Source of the DNA: Fistulifera solaris
Lineage: Eukaryota; Bacillariophyta; Bacillariophyceae; Naviculales; Stauroneidaceae
NCBI GenBank assembly: GCA_030295235.1
Contig: AP026128.1
Location: 186,001 to 250,000 of the forward strand
Direction of reading: 5' to 3'
Length of the DNA: 64,000 nucleotides
The notes under the pieces were generated by a model. It was not told the DNA's origin. It ran no database searches and saw only the letters and a program-made list of their open reading frames with translations. Shown here piece by piece: positions 32,229-41,959 of the stretch. Positions within the stretch are counted from its first letter, which is position 1. Every line of letters starts with the position of its first letter. The translations under genes and the position numbers were made by a program.

Positions 32229-33038
32229 CTTATAGAAGGGCCGTTCATGATCTAGGATTTGTTGCTGTGAGGGAGGATTACAAGCCTGGGTGACCGCAGG
32301 TTCTACTCACCGTCGGTTCCGTCATTTCGGTCACAAAAGATGGTCTAGACAGAGGTAGAGATGACTCGTGTATTTCGTAGTAAGAAAAGACAAACTTTGA
32401 CACTTCTGTTTAGCGTCATACAAACACTTTTCGTTCGCGAAAGGAGTCGTGATTTCATAGAATAGTCTATCATTTTGGCTCGCAACTCGCAACTTTTCAC
32501 AACATGAACAGTCCACGGATATCGGCAGAAAGTGCCAAGATCTACGATAAATTATGACTGTTGATAGAATTTTCCAATAAAGTAAGGATTTGAGTTGTTG
32601 TTGCATAAGCAAAAAACCATCTACCGTAGCTCTAGGCTCTCTAGGCTCTAGGGTCTAGAGGGGGTCTATCTGGCTAAAATCACGATCAGGGATCCAATGC
32701 GTAACGTTAATCAATCTCGGAGTTATGCGGAAATACTGTGAGTATCACGGACCAATGAAACAAAGCAACTGGGAATTGATACGTTTTTAATATTGAAATA
32801 CGGACATTATCTTCTATGACCACGGGGTCATTTCGCGCAAAAAACTATTGCCCGTTACGTGGGAGAGAATGCGATCGGATCAGCGAATACAAAGAAGAAG
32901 AAGCGCCTACACGAATACGAAGCGTTCATACGACCTCGCGGAACAAAATTATTTGTCGAACTGAATTTTGTGATCATCTCAAACACAAAAAAAAAAAACG
33001 ACACAAGCTTTCTCTTGCAGATAAGTAAGTCATCAAAC
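32229..33038. other. Intergenic between tandem members 2 and 3
   Basis: No gene seen. It includes a CTCTAGGCT repeat at about 32630-32665 and an A12 run at 32988-33000, just upstream of the start of member 3. The member 3 frame is open back to 32859, but this upstream part is Lys-rich and poorly conserved, so I treat it as leader. Confidence 0.4.
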
Positions 33039-34139
33039 ATGATGAAGAAAAGCCATACAACACTAGCTTTCGGTCTGACGGCGAAGCAAACTATTGACAA
33101 GGATGTGTGCCCTTCCAGCACCAGCGAGAAAAATCTTCGTGCCATGTTGATGAAGACAATGTCGTGGAGAGGATTCAAAAAGCCCGATCGTAGTTGCAGC
33201 TATACTACCAAAACGAGCGAGCATTCGGACGTTACGAGAAAAGACTTATCGATAACCGAAAGAGAGCTTTCAACGAGCAGTCAGCTAAGCATGCAACGAA
33301 ACGCCGTCTTCTCCATCAAGAAAAGCGATTCTTACCACAGTTTCCTATCGGAGGAGAGTTATGCCTTAGAAGATGAGAAGGGACTTGAATGGGGAGACGA
33401 AGATCCTTCAAGTGACGAAGATAACGATGACGACGATGACGATCATAGTATTACGTACCATTCCAAGCTAAACGACGATGGAGATGACAACGACGGTGTC
33501 ACCAATGATTCACTCAATCAATCTGGGAACTGCTCTCGCTCAAATCGGCATTTAGATCGATGTGAGGGTAGAAGGAGAAGAAGATTGAGCACAGGTCGGA
33601 GTCATGGCTCGAGTTCCGCTCTTTCTTTGGGTAGCTCTATTTGCACTTACGACGAGTCCCTCGACAACATCAGCGATTCCATTGAGATTGGATCATCGTC
33701 ACGCCACAGTGTTGGAAGAAGTGGTAGACGTCGTACTACACACAATCGCCATCTTCATCATCAAACTAAAAGACCAGTCAATGTCTCGACGGCATCCGAT
33801 CCCTTATCTCAGTATTCGTGCACTTCGGTCTTGCACAAACGTCTCGAAATCAATCTCAAGACACACTCCCATCATTCCGTATCGTCTGCCCGAGAGAACC
33901 CACGATACATTGTGGTGAAAGCCGATCCAGAAGATGGCGTCAATACGAACAATCAAGATCATGCTCTGTCGACACGAAAGAGTGACGTGCCAGCCACGCC
34001 CAACGTGGAACATCCCCGCTTTATCGTGATCCAATCGAAGGACAAAGACGAAGAAGATGACAAAGATGACAAGCACCACTCACGACGTGGTCGACGCCGA
34101 AGAGGACAAAGCGTCGAGAAAAGCACGCAAAGTGTCTAA
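33039..34139 (+). CDS. RRxS-repeat protein (tandem family, member 3)
   Basis: About 366 residues from the ATG at 33039 (MMKKSHTTLAFGL). Blocks shared with member 2: LRAMLMKTMSWRGFKKP, SYHSFLSEESYALEDE, SSRHSVGRSGRRRTTHNRHL, DPLSQYSCTSVLHKRLEINL, HHSVSSARENPRYIVV, EHPRFIVIQS and the end SRRGRRRRGQSVEKSTQSV. A strongly acidic run (SSDEDNDDDDDDHS) lies in the middle. Members 2 and 3 are much closer to each other than either is to member 1, so the order of duplication was member 1 first, then the split of 2 and 3. The frame is intact. Function unknown. Confidence 0.77.
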   Translation: MMKKSHTTLAFGLTAKQTIDKDVCPSSTSEKNLRAMLMKTMSWRGFKKPDRSCSYTTKTSEHSDVTRKDLSITERELSTSSQLSMQRNAVFSIKKSDSYHSFLSEESYALEDEKGLEWGDEDPSSDEDNDDDDDDHSITYHSKLNDDGDDNDGVTNDSLNQSGNCSRSNRHLDRCEGRRRRRLSTGRSHGSSSALSLGSSICTYDESLDNISDSIEIGSSSRHSVGRSGRRRTTHNRHLHHQTKRPVNVSTASDPLSQYSCTSVLHKRLEINLKTHSHHSVSSARENPRYIVVKADPEDGVNTNNQDHALSTRKSDVPATPNVEHPRFIVIQSKDKDEEDDKDDKHHSRRGRRRRGQSVEKSTQSV

Positions 34140-34203
34140 TCCAACGTTTCTTTCTTCTTTTGAAGGTCTAACTTCCTAGCATTATGTTTAAACGCACCAA
34201 GCT

Positions 34204-34944
34204 CTATTCTGTTTTCTTTCGTGATTCCAGCGCAGTGATCGTTTCCTTCCAAGCACGACGAATGCGCAACAAAGGCACGACGCGCCAGATCAAATTGCAA
34301 AACCAAAAGCCGAACCAGTAATACACCAGATGATCGAAATCCAGAAACTTGACATTGGCCCATGCATTCCCCGGAATACCGACCGGATCACGCGCGGGTA
34401 CGTTGACTTGTTCGTCCAAAATGACTTCCGTTAACACAAAGAGCACCATGCCCATGAAATGAAAGGAACTCGTAATGATTTCAAGCGGATAGCGTTGGGG
34501 ACGATTTTGTAAAATGGCATAACACGATGCCAAACTGAGTGGTGCCATCACGAAAAGTTCGTAGAAGCCCACCGCCCAGACAATGGGATGTCCTTGGGCG
34601 AATCGTCGATCCAAAATGTCGTACTGTTGCACGACCACAGGAATGAGTCGAAAGGTGCCCGACGCTCCGTCCATGGTGGCGTGATACAACCAGGCATTCC
34701 AGAAATACCATTCGGCGGCCCAACGATCGTGTGGGGCAAGTTTCTGTTTCGGATTATAGCCGAGATATACGGTCAAACAAGCCAAAGAGAAGAAACTGAC
34801 GACGTAGGGAGACGCAAAGAAACCCCAAAACAGTTGTGACGCGTCGCGGGTCGTGATGAAAAAGCGGAGCCACAAAATACCCAACACCATGGCCGAGAAT
34901 ATTCGTGTTGGGTCAGGAAGTGTCTCGTAGATTGATTTTGTCAT
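34204..34944 (-). CDS. EBP/EXPERA-domain protein, probable sterol delta8-delta7 isomerase
   Basis: 246 residues with about five hydrophobic segments. EXPERA/EBP-family landmarks: WYFWNAWLYHATMDG, a DG-x-F segment with YDILDRRF, then GFYELFVMAPLSLASCYAI, FHFMGMVLFVLTEVILDE and the final helix YYWFGFWFCNLIWRVVPLL, which matches the EBP motif YxxF-N-x-x-W-x-V-P closely. Emopamil-binding protein catalyses the delta8-to-delta7 shift in sterol synthesis in the endoplasmic reticulum. The catalytic His and Glu positions appear present (H in WLYHATMDG; E in GFYELF), but EBP-like paralogs without sterol isomerase activity exist, so the enzymatic call is moderate. Frame intact. It meets the plus-strand tandem family tail to tail across 64 bases. 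Confidence 0.8.
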   Translation of the reverse strand: MTKSIYETLPDPTRIFSAMVLGILWLRFFITTRDASQLFWGFFASPYVVSFFSLACLTVYLGYNPKQKLAPHDRWAAEWYFWNAWLYHATMDGASGTFRLIPVVVQQYDILDRRFAQGHPIVWAVGFYELFVMAPLSLASCYAILQNRPQRYPLEIITSSFHFMGMVLFVLTEVILDEQVNVPARDPVGIPGNAWANVKFLDFDHLVYYWFGFWFCNLIWRVVPLLRIRRAWKETITALESRKKTE

Positions 34945-35327
34945 GCTAGAAATACTAAGGCGGGTTCAGAAGCTGTGAAATGTTAGAACGCCGTTCATAC
35001 GCAGTTCTCATTGCAAATGAATGAAGAGCAATGCGACTTATCGTCGCGATGAGCGGCGCCATAATAAGTGCGCGCGGTGAACTGTTCATAGCCTAGTACA
35101 ATCAGTACCTCATGCTTGTTTTCTACATAGTTTTCTAAGTACCGCGTGTGACAATGTCGCTGAGGTTGGTGATCTTGCTAGCATTAGTGGCAAGAAGGAC
35201 TTGATCCGAAGGCTAGACGCTAAGTAGCTTCGTCCTACTTCCTCCTCTACTTTTGAGGATAGCCGATCTTAAACTATGCAATTGTAGTTGAATAAACAAA
35301 ATCACTATCAAGAAACAAAATTGACTA
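34945..35327. other. Intergenic, no gene seen
   Basis: Holds the promoter of the minus-strand EBP-like gene and the 3' region of the molybdenum cofactor sulfurase gene. Confidence 0.4.
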
Positions 35328-37924
35328 TCACCTCGTCTCACAAAATACACCGCCCACTTGTATACAAATCGGTTCTTCATCGTGCTTGACATGTTCCACT
35401 TGTTGCAAAAAGACACCAAACGTTAAAGGACCGCGAAAACTCCGTTGATTCTGATGATACTCGGCCAAAGCACGTAGTGTACTACCACCTTTCGTGCCAC
35501 TCGTTGGTTCCAAATCCACCATATTGCATCGTGCACAGGGGCCGATGACTTGCCAGCAAATCATTTGATTGTACCATAAGCACTTACAATCGTCGCCATC
35601 GTCCTCTTCACCGCCTTGCACAACAAAATTGGGTCGAAAATGCTGGGATGTTACCTGAGACTTTCCTTGTTGCTGCAAGATACGATTGATTGCATCCACA
35701 GCGTTTTCACGAATCATTAAAATTGGCTGTTCGTTGGCGAAAGACGACACTTTCGCAGTGGTTATTGCCGAGTGACGTGCCAGCCAGCAAGGTACTCCCA
35801 GGTATGTGGAAAACCAGCGAGCAGCGATCGTGTCTCCCAGACGATACCCCGACATTCATGGCTCCCGCATACGCGAATCGCGTTATCCTGTCCCTGTTCA
35901 TCTTGTTGGGACAAAGAGAGTATCAAAGGATCCATACCCGGGGCTGTCACTATCATTTTATTTGTGTCGAACGAGAGATGGGGACGTATGCGCGCCATTT
36001 TAGAGTGCGTTGACAATCGCAAAGCTTGCCCTGATTCATTGACCAAACAAAAGCACGATCCATCCACAGTTGACCTTGCACTACCGGCCACCGTTCGACT
36101 CGTTGCGCAGCACAGCTTTTGATCGGAAAAACATACAATTCGGTCAGCACCAATTCACGTCTGTGTTTTTTTGTTACGGGTGCTGTGACAAATTTCGTGT
36201 TGTTGTTTATGTTGTACGTAAACGCGGTCCAAAAATCGAATCAAAACGTCAATATCCTCCCACACCGAGTCCTTTCCCAAACTGATCCTCACTGCACCAG
36301 TCGGTTTCCCATCTATCAAATCCACATCATCCCCACACACATGCCCCAGTTGCTCAAAATTGGATATAATATCCTCGTCACTCCACCCCAGTGCCTGTTG
36401 ACAGCCACCAGGATTGCAAAAACAACCCACACGGAATTGAATGGGTGGCGTATGGAGGGCTGCCAACTGGGCGATTTCGTGATACCCAACGTAAGTTATT
36501 CCATCCTCGCGTAATACATTGAAAGCAACCGTTGGGCCCGGACATTCGTCACGATCGAGCGTTTCTGGGTCGGCCCAGGCACCGTACAAAACAATAGCCG
36601 ATTGACCCGTCGAAGCATGTCTCAACGAACGCAGACGACGTACCAGTTCACGGGATAATACTCGAGTATGATTTCGTATAGCTGCCATACCTCCCAATTT
36701 CTGCAGCGTTTCCAACCCATACTCCAACTCGCAAATACCCCGAAAATGGCTCGTACCGCCGCGAAGATTGTATTCGGCCGTTTTGCGCACCACATAATCA
36801 CGCGATGGCGTCACGACTTGCACAGTGCCGCCACCAAAATACGTGTGCGGGGCTGGCGCAAGCAGCATGGCAGCCAACGCACTCTGCTTCTTGATCAACA
36901 AGGCGCCCAATCCGGTCGGTGCGCCAAATAGTTTGTAAAACGATACAACAGCAAATTCGGGATCCCACCGTTTCAACGAGATGGGTTCCGTACACGCGGC
37001 TTTGGCCATATCCAAACCCATACACCAACCCGGTTGTGTTCGAAAGGCTTCATAAATGTGCGAATTCAACCGATCACCCGAAAAATTGCATTCCAACGGC
37101 AACACCACCAAATGTGGTGTCACGTTCGATGCGGTCTGCAAGATATCATCCACATCGTCCGATCGCTGCCACACGCGAAAGGACGCTCCCGCGCGCAAGG
37201 CACATTCGCGCATCCCCAATACCGACGTATGCGAAGCCGAAGGACACGCAAAGAGCGATTGCTGCGGCTGAAAGGCAAAGTGTTCCGCCACTATTCGCAA
37301 TCCTTCTGTCGTTCCCGACGTGAAGAACAAATGATAGCCCGGATGCTCCGTAGATCCTGGAAATCCCGCCAACAGATCGGGTGTAGCATCCCACAGTTCC
37401 AGTAATTGTTGTTTCACACCTTCGATTTGTTGCAACGTGCGACTGGCGGTCGGTCCAATGTGCGAATGCGGGTTGCCGAATAGACGCAATGACTGTAGTT
37501 GCGATTGCCACGGCAAGGCACTGCCGGCGTAATCCAAATACACTTCCTTTTGCTCATTTTCCGAATGATACAAACCCGGCAATTCGCGAGGACGCCACGT
37601 ATCAATGTGACCCGTGGCTGAAGCAGCGTAGCCGTAGTTCGATCCAGCACGACGGAGAAAGGATTCCTTTTCGTGTTTCCTTTCATCATTCTGTGACGCT
37701 AACGAACCCTTTATTCGATCATTTTCTATCAAAATCTTTGCGTTCTTTGTGTTTTGGTGTTCCGCAGTGCAGGCAACAGCCTTGGGCTTCGCATTTCGAA
37801 GCAAATAAAAGAAATACCGACGAGGAAACCATTGCCATGTCGTCCAAATGGTGATCATCAGGGGGATCACATAGCACCACGCATTTCCTGCTAAAAGCAC
37901 GTAATTGATCGTCCATTCCGTCAT
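35328..37924 (-). CDS. Molybdenum cofactor sulfurase, three frame breaks
   Basis: About 865 residues. After an N-terminal hydrophobic helix (YVLLAGNAWCYVIPLMITIW) and a linker comes the NifS-like aminotransferase domain: VYLDYAGSALPW, FFTSGTTEGLRIVAEHF, ASHTSVLGMRE, VLPLECNFSGDRL, FYKLFGAPTGLGALLI (PLP lysine), FGGGTVQVVTP, RGGTSHFRGICELEYGL and the RVGCFCNPGGCQ cysteine motif. The C-terminal MOSC domain starts VLTELYVFPIKSCAA and includes RLGDTIAARWFSTYLGVPC and PCARCNMVDLEP. The enzyme sulfurates the Mo cofactor needed by xanthine dehydrogenase and aldehyde oxidase. Frames break at 36166-36172 (T7, one extra), 36045-36047 (A3, one missing) and 35847-35850 (C4, one missing), and each repair restores family sequence. 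The membrane-anchor-like N-terminus is unusual for this normally soluble enzyme. Confidence 0.9.
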
Positions 37925-38635
37925 TGAAGAACTGGCTTTGTGATTGCAAAAGATTTATACAAGTGCAATAATAAAAGATGTTCTCGTGTAGGTCTATTCT
38001 AGAGTGGAAGAAAAAAATCTTCGTTTTGCGGATTTATTCATTCAAAAGTCTTTCTCCAACAGCGTTAAGGCTCATCAGGAAAGGCCCGCGTCTCGTAAAT
38101 GGATATGGCGTGACCGTGACTGACTCTCGGAGGTGTAGGGACGTAGGGACAAACATAATGACTAATGACCTTAGTCGGACGAGCGAATGACACTGTAGAA
38201 AAAGAAGTGGAACACCAACGAAGAAACAAGACAAAGAATGACTGTGTCGGGTTAGGGCTTAGCTTTTGCTTACAGTCGGATGAATACTAAATATAAGCTT
38301 CTTACCCAGTCAAATGTCGAGTGTGCAGTAATGTACAGTCATGAGGTCATTGATGAACAAAGACGAAGACCAAAAACTGTTTTCACCAATAAAGAAGAAA
38401 GGACCAAGCAGAAATCATTCATATTGTGCACGTTTTACATTTATACCGCATGTACCGGTTGATAACCTCAAAGTACAGGGGCAATCCGCCTTTCACGGAG
38501 TAATTTTTTCGTTGCATCATCGTCAATCGTCACAATATTTTCATCTTGCATCGCATTCATACTTTCATCATCGTTGCTAATTACTGTACGATTCAAACAC
38601 CAAAGGAGTTTCATAAATCAGTCCCTGTATACGCC
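37925..38635. other. Divergent intergenic region, no gene seen
   Basis: Holds the promoters of the minus-strand Mo-cofactor sulfurase and the plus-strand chitin-binding protein. Short open frames here have no protein-like features. Confidence 0.4.
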
Positions 38636-39941
38636 ATGACAAATACATCAAAAAGTTTCGCTGTGATCGCCTCGCTTCTCCTGGTATCGCCTTATGTAGA
38701 CGCCGGGAAAGTCATTCGAGGACGCTTCTTCGATCGCAACAAGAAAGACACCACCACGAAGCCCGTTCAAAACAACACCACGACTATCGAAGTCCCCACC
38801 GCTGTCCGAGCCCCCGTGCCATCCCCAACTTTGCTATGGCGGAGATGACGCCGGAGGAAATTGCCGAGGGCATTGCGTCTCGTACGTGGGCCGCCCAGTG
38901 CATCAACAGGTAAGTCTCGTCGTTCCGTTACCACTTCATTCCACAACTTATTTCCAACTCACTTACCTGGTGTTCACTCTAAACTTAACCCTCAGTGGCG
39001 ACTACGGCAAGGCTGATGTTGGCTGCGACGCGGGGTCCAAGATTTGTGGCTTGAACAATCAATTCATTCCCATGGACGGCGTGGGAAACTCGTGCGCCCG
39101 CTGCATCAACTCGTTCGAGACGATCGAACAGATTGACTACGGCTGTGATGCCATCTATCGCCGTTGCTTGAATGGTGAAAACCTAGATCCGGCCATCTGG
39201 GCCGGCGGCACCAAGTGCGGTCTCCCTTGCACTTTCTACTCTACCATTGAAGGAGAAGTGGAAGACAAAATCAAGTGGTTCAACGGCGGTAACCCTCTTC
39301 CGGCCGGTATGTACGAGATCAAATACGTTGGAGGATGCCACAAAGTCACGTATGATCCAGGATTCTCTTGGTGCGTGCACTCGAACTTCGAAAGTTACCG
39401 CAACTGGTACATTGTCGACGAGACCTATGACAGGGCTTTTCCGGGTAACGTGCTCGCACCGGGTGTCGTTGGGCATGAATGGGGCAAGGGAGAGGATTCG
39501 GACTACCAAGCCTGCGTGGACCGAAACCTGGCCGAAGCCAAGCCACTTTTGTACCAGCACAAGGGCGGCAAATTGGGTGTCTACAATTTTGACAAGGATC
39601 CATACTCGCAACCCACCATCATGTTGTATTACGACAATGTTGCCGGACTTATTCAGAATCCCACATGGAGTTTGAAGGTCGTTCAGTGCCCTGACGCTTC
39701 GGACACGCCAGTAGACGTGCCCACCACTCCGGAACCTGAAGACTCGGAAAGCAAGGCTCCATGCTGCGCCAGTGGTGAAACCGGCTGGCGCCCTTACAAA
39801 GGCTGCAAAGAGTATTACTACTGCATGAATGGAAGAGCTTTGGCCACTCAGAAATGCGGAGCTGGTACGCTCTTTAACGGAACCGTTTGCGACTGGGCTA
39901 ACAAGGTTCAATGTGGCAAGATCCAAACAAGAACCTGTTAG
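38636..39941 (+). CDS. Secreted protein with C-terminal chitin-binding type 2 (CBM14) domain
   Basis: Exon 1 is 38636-38909, exon 2 is 38996-39941, and the intron is 86 bases (GTAAGT...CCTCAG); about 406 residues. It starts with a signal peptide (SFAVIASLLLVSPYVDAG), then a Thr/Asn/Pro-rich linker. A region rich in paired Cys follows (VGCDAGSKICG, CARCINSF, YGCDAIYRRC, TKCGLPC), then an unrecognised domain of about 150 residues (CHKVTYDPGFSWCVHSNFES). The C-terminal six-Cys module CCASGETGWRPYKGCKEYYY...GTLFNGTVCDWANKVQC is a peritrophin-A/CBM14 chitin-binding domain. Exon 1 needs one C added to the C4 run at 38823-38826 to join PSP to NFAMAEMTPEEIAEGIA. A cell-wall or chitin-fibre-associated extracellular protein is likely. 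Confidence 0.85.
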
Positions 39942-40164
39942 GCTAGATAATCAGCCATTATGTAAGAAATAGAGTTTACGGTTATACGTTCATCTGATAG
40001 GTCTCGCATCTTTCGTCGCCGTCGGCTTGGCCGATCCATCCAATGAACCACATATCATCAATATCAGGGTGTTACCGGATGATTATCAAGCCACATCCGA
40101 GGAGAAAGCTCATCCTGCTTACAAAGAGATGCAGCGTTCGCAGTCGCTTTCCATGTCAGCACAG

Positions 40165-41691
40165 CTAAATCATTTCGTTGTCATCAACGTCACGCTCCCC
40201 CACCGACCGCTGTCGCAAGGTAAGATCCTGCGGAATCGATGATAAAGTAGTACTATCACCGGTACCATCTTTTTCTGTTTCATAGTCATCATATTCGCCA
40301 CTTTCTTCTTCTTGAGAGGTCAATCGCCGTGCCTTGCGGCGTCGGCGCGTTTGTTCCACAATGTCACTCATATCGGATACAAAATCACGAATCCCAAATC
40401 CCGGCGTGGCCATGGCTTCCCGTTGCGTATCCCGATAATTCGGTTGCCATTCTTCCCACGGAAAGACACACCAGTGGGCAATCGAAAAGAATAACATTTC
40501 CAGACAAATCAATACATTCTGAATTTGTGTCGCGTGTTCTTGAGGCGTCATTATGTCGCTGTCGTCGACCGGCACTATGTTCGTGGTGTTGCCATTTTGT
40601 ATAATGGCCGACGTATTGTCATCATCGCCGGACTTTTGCATTTGCACGAGAATACTAATGAGCAAACCTTGCCAAAAGGTCAAAAAGACGACACCTTTGA
40701 TACTCATAAATTTGGCAAACGGCTGTAGCCATTGCAAATCATGTTCGCAGGCGTGATAAAACTTGAGCAGGCCCCGGAAAGCAAAAAACACGGACACATT
40801 CATCATCATGCTCACGAGGAAGGACGGACTGATCAAATACTGCCACCACGTCATTTCCACTTCTTCGTCTTGTACAAGAGACAACACCAAATGAATCAAT
40901 GCGGTCAAGGGACGAATGAGCACGAATTGCAAACACAATATTTGACATTCCGTCAATACGGCATTCGCTTTCGCGGTATCACTGACTTCGGGTGGCGGAT
41001 CGTAATAACTGCGCAACCACCGCGTCGGCGCGGGCAATTTCGAGGCGTGTTGCGCCAACACTTGGACGGCGGCGGCCCGATCGCCTTTGCCCAAGACCAA
41101 AATCAAAAAGGCCAAGAAATTGTAAATGACGTACGCCTCATAAAAGTCTTTGATGACCATCAAATAGCCATCGACGGCTGGCACCAACAGACTGACACAC
41201 GACGTGACACTGTAAATCGGTGTCATCCACAAAATTACCAACACTTTGCGTTGAATGATGGGTTGTGCGTAGTTCCGTAAATGTGTCGTCATATGAAACA
41301 TGGTAATCAGACCCGTCAGTAGTGTTAACGTAATGCCCATTTGGAAAATCGTGTAAGACTGATTCTTTTGCACTTGTTGTGTCAATTGTTGAATTTGATC
41401 TTGTTGTTTCGTTTGCACTTGAATTTGTAGTTTTTCGATGGTATCATTCTGTTGTTGCAATTCGACATTGAGCCATTGCACTTGTAACAACAAAAAGACC
41501 AACGCGGCCGTCACAAAACACAACCACCAAAAGGTGAACCGCAACCACCAAGGACGACGGCTTTCACTACTCCGAAACAGACCGCCAGGAGCCGTCGAAT
41601 CGTAATGCGGGGGTGTCTCATTCGAAGATAATAGCATATTTTTGACTCTAAATGAATGAATTGTTAAATACTGTTGTTTGCGATCGCTCAT
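40165..41691 (-). CDS. TMEM184/DUF300 (organic solute transporter alpha-like) membrane protein
   Basis: About 508 residues from the ATG at 41691 (MSDRKQQY); MLLSSNETPP further in is another possible start. A first helix (FTFWWLCFVTAALVFLLLQV) is followed by a Gln-rich coiled coil (ELQQQNDTIEKLQIQVQTKQ) and then the seven-helix Solute_trans_a core: MFHMTTHLRNYAQPIIQRKV, ILWMTPIYSVTSCVSL, DFYEAYVIYNFLAFLILVLG, ILCLQFVLIRPLTALI, FFAFRGLLKFYHACEHDL and FMSIKGVVFLTFWQGLLISI. These motifs are diagnostic of the TMEM184/Ost-alpha/LAZ1 family. Members work in vesicle or vacuolar membranes, some in lipid or steroid transport; substrate is unknown here. The extra N-terminal coiled coil is not usual. The C-terminus is long, charged and disordered. 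Confidence 0.87.
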   Translation of the reverse strand: MSDRKQQYLTIHSFRVKNMLLSSNETPPHYDSTAPGGLFRSSESRRPWWLRFTFWWLCFVTAALVFLLLQVQWLNVELQQQNDTIEKLQIQVQTKQQDQIQQLTQQVQKNQSYTIFQMGITLTLLTGLITMFHMTTHLRNYAQPIIQRKVLVILWMTPIYSVTSCVSLLVPAVDGYLMVIKDFYEAYVIYNFLAFLILVLGKGDRAAAVQVLAQHASKLPAPTRWLRSYYDPPPEVSDTAKANAVLTECQILCLQFVLIRPLTALIHLVLSLVQDEEVEMTWWQYLISPSFLVSMMMNVSVFFAFRGLLKFYHACEHDLQWLQPFAKFMSIKGVVFLTFWQGLLISILVQMQKSGDDDNTSAIIQNGNTTNIVPVDDSDIMTPQEHATQIQNVLICLEMLFFSIAHWCVFPWEEWQPNYRDTQREAMATPGFGIRDFVSDMSDIVEQTRRRRKARRLTSQEEESGEYDDYETEKDGTGDSTTLSSIPQDLTLRQRSVGERDVDDNEMI

Positions 41692-41959
41692 AAAAACAAA
41701 ATAGTAGAAAGTTGACTTCAGCAGCAATGCATTTTCTAAAAATTAACGCGGCACGACTGCAATGTAACATGTAAACCGCTCATCTTAAGTCGTGAATCGC
41801 GTGCGTCGTACGGACGTTTCGTGGATCTATTTCGTCTTTCTACAGCAACCATAGTCAACACATGAAGATAGATAAAACTGACAAGGGGGTCAGATGAGCG
41901 TGCTCATATTATGATGGTGATTATTGCGTAAGTAGCGGAAAACACTGCCAGGACCGACT

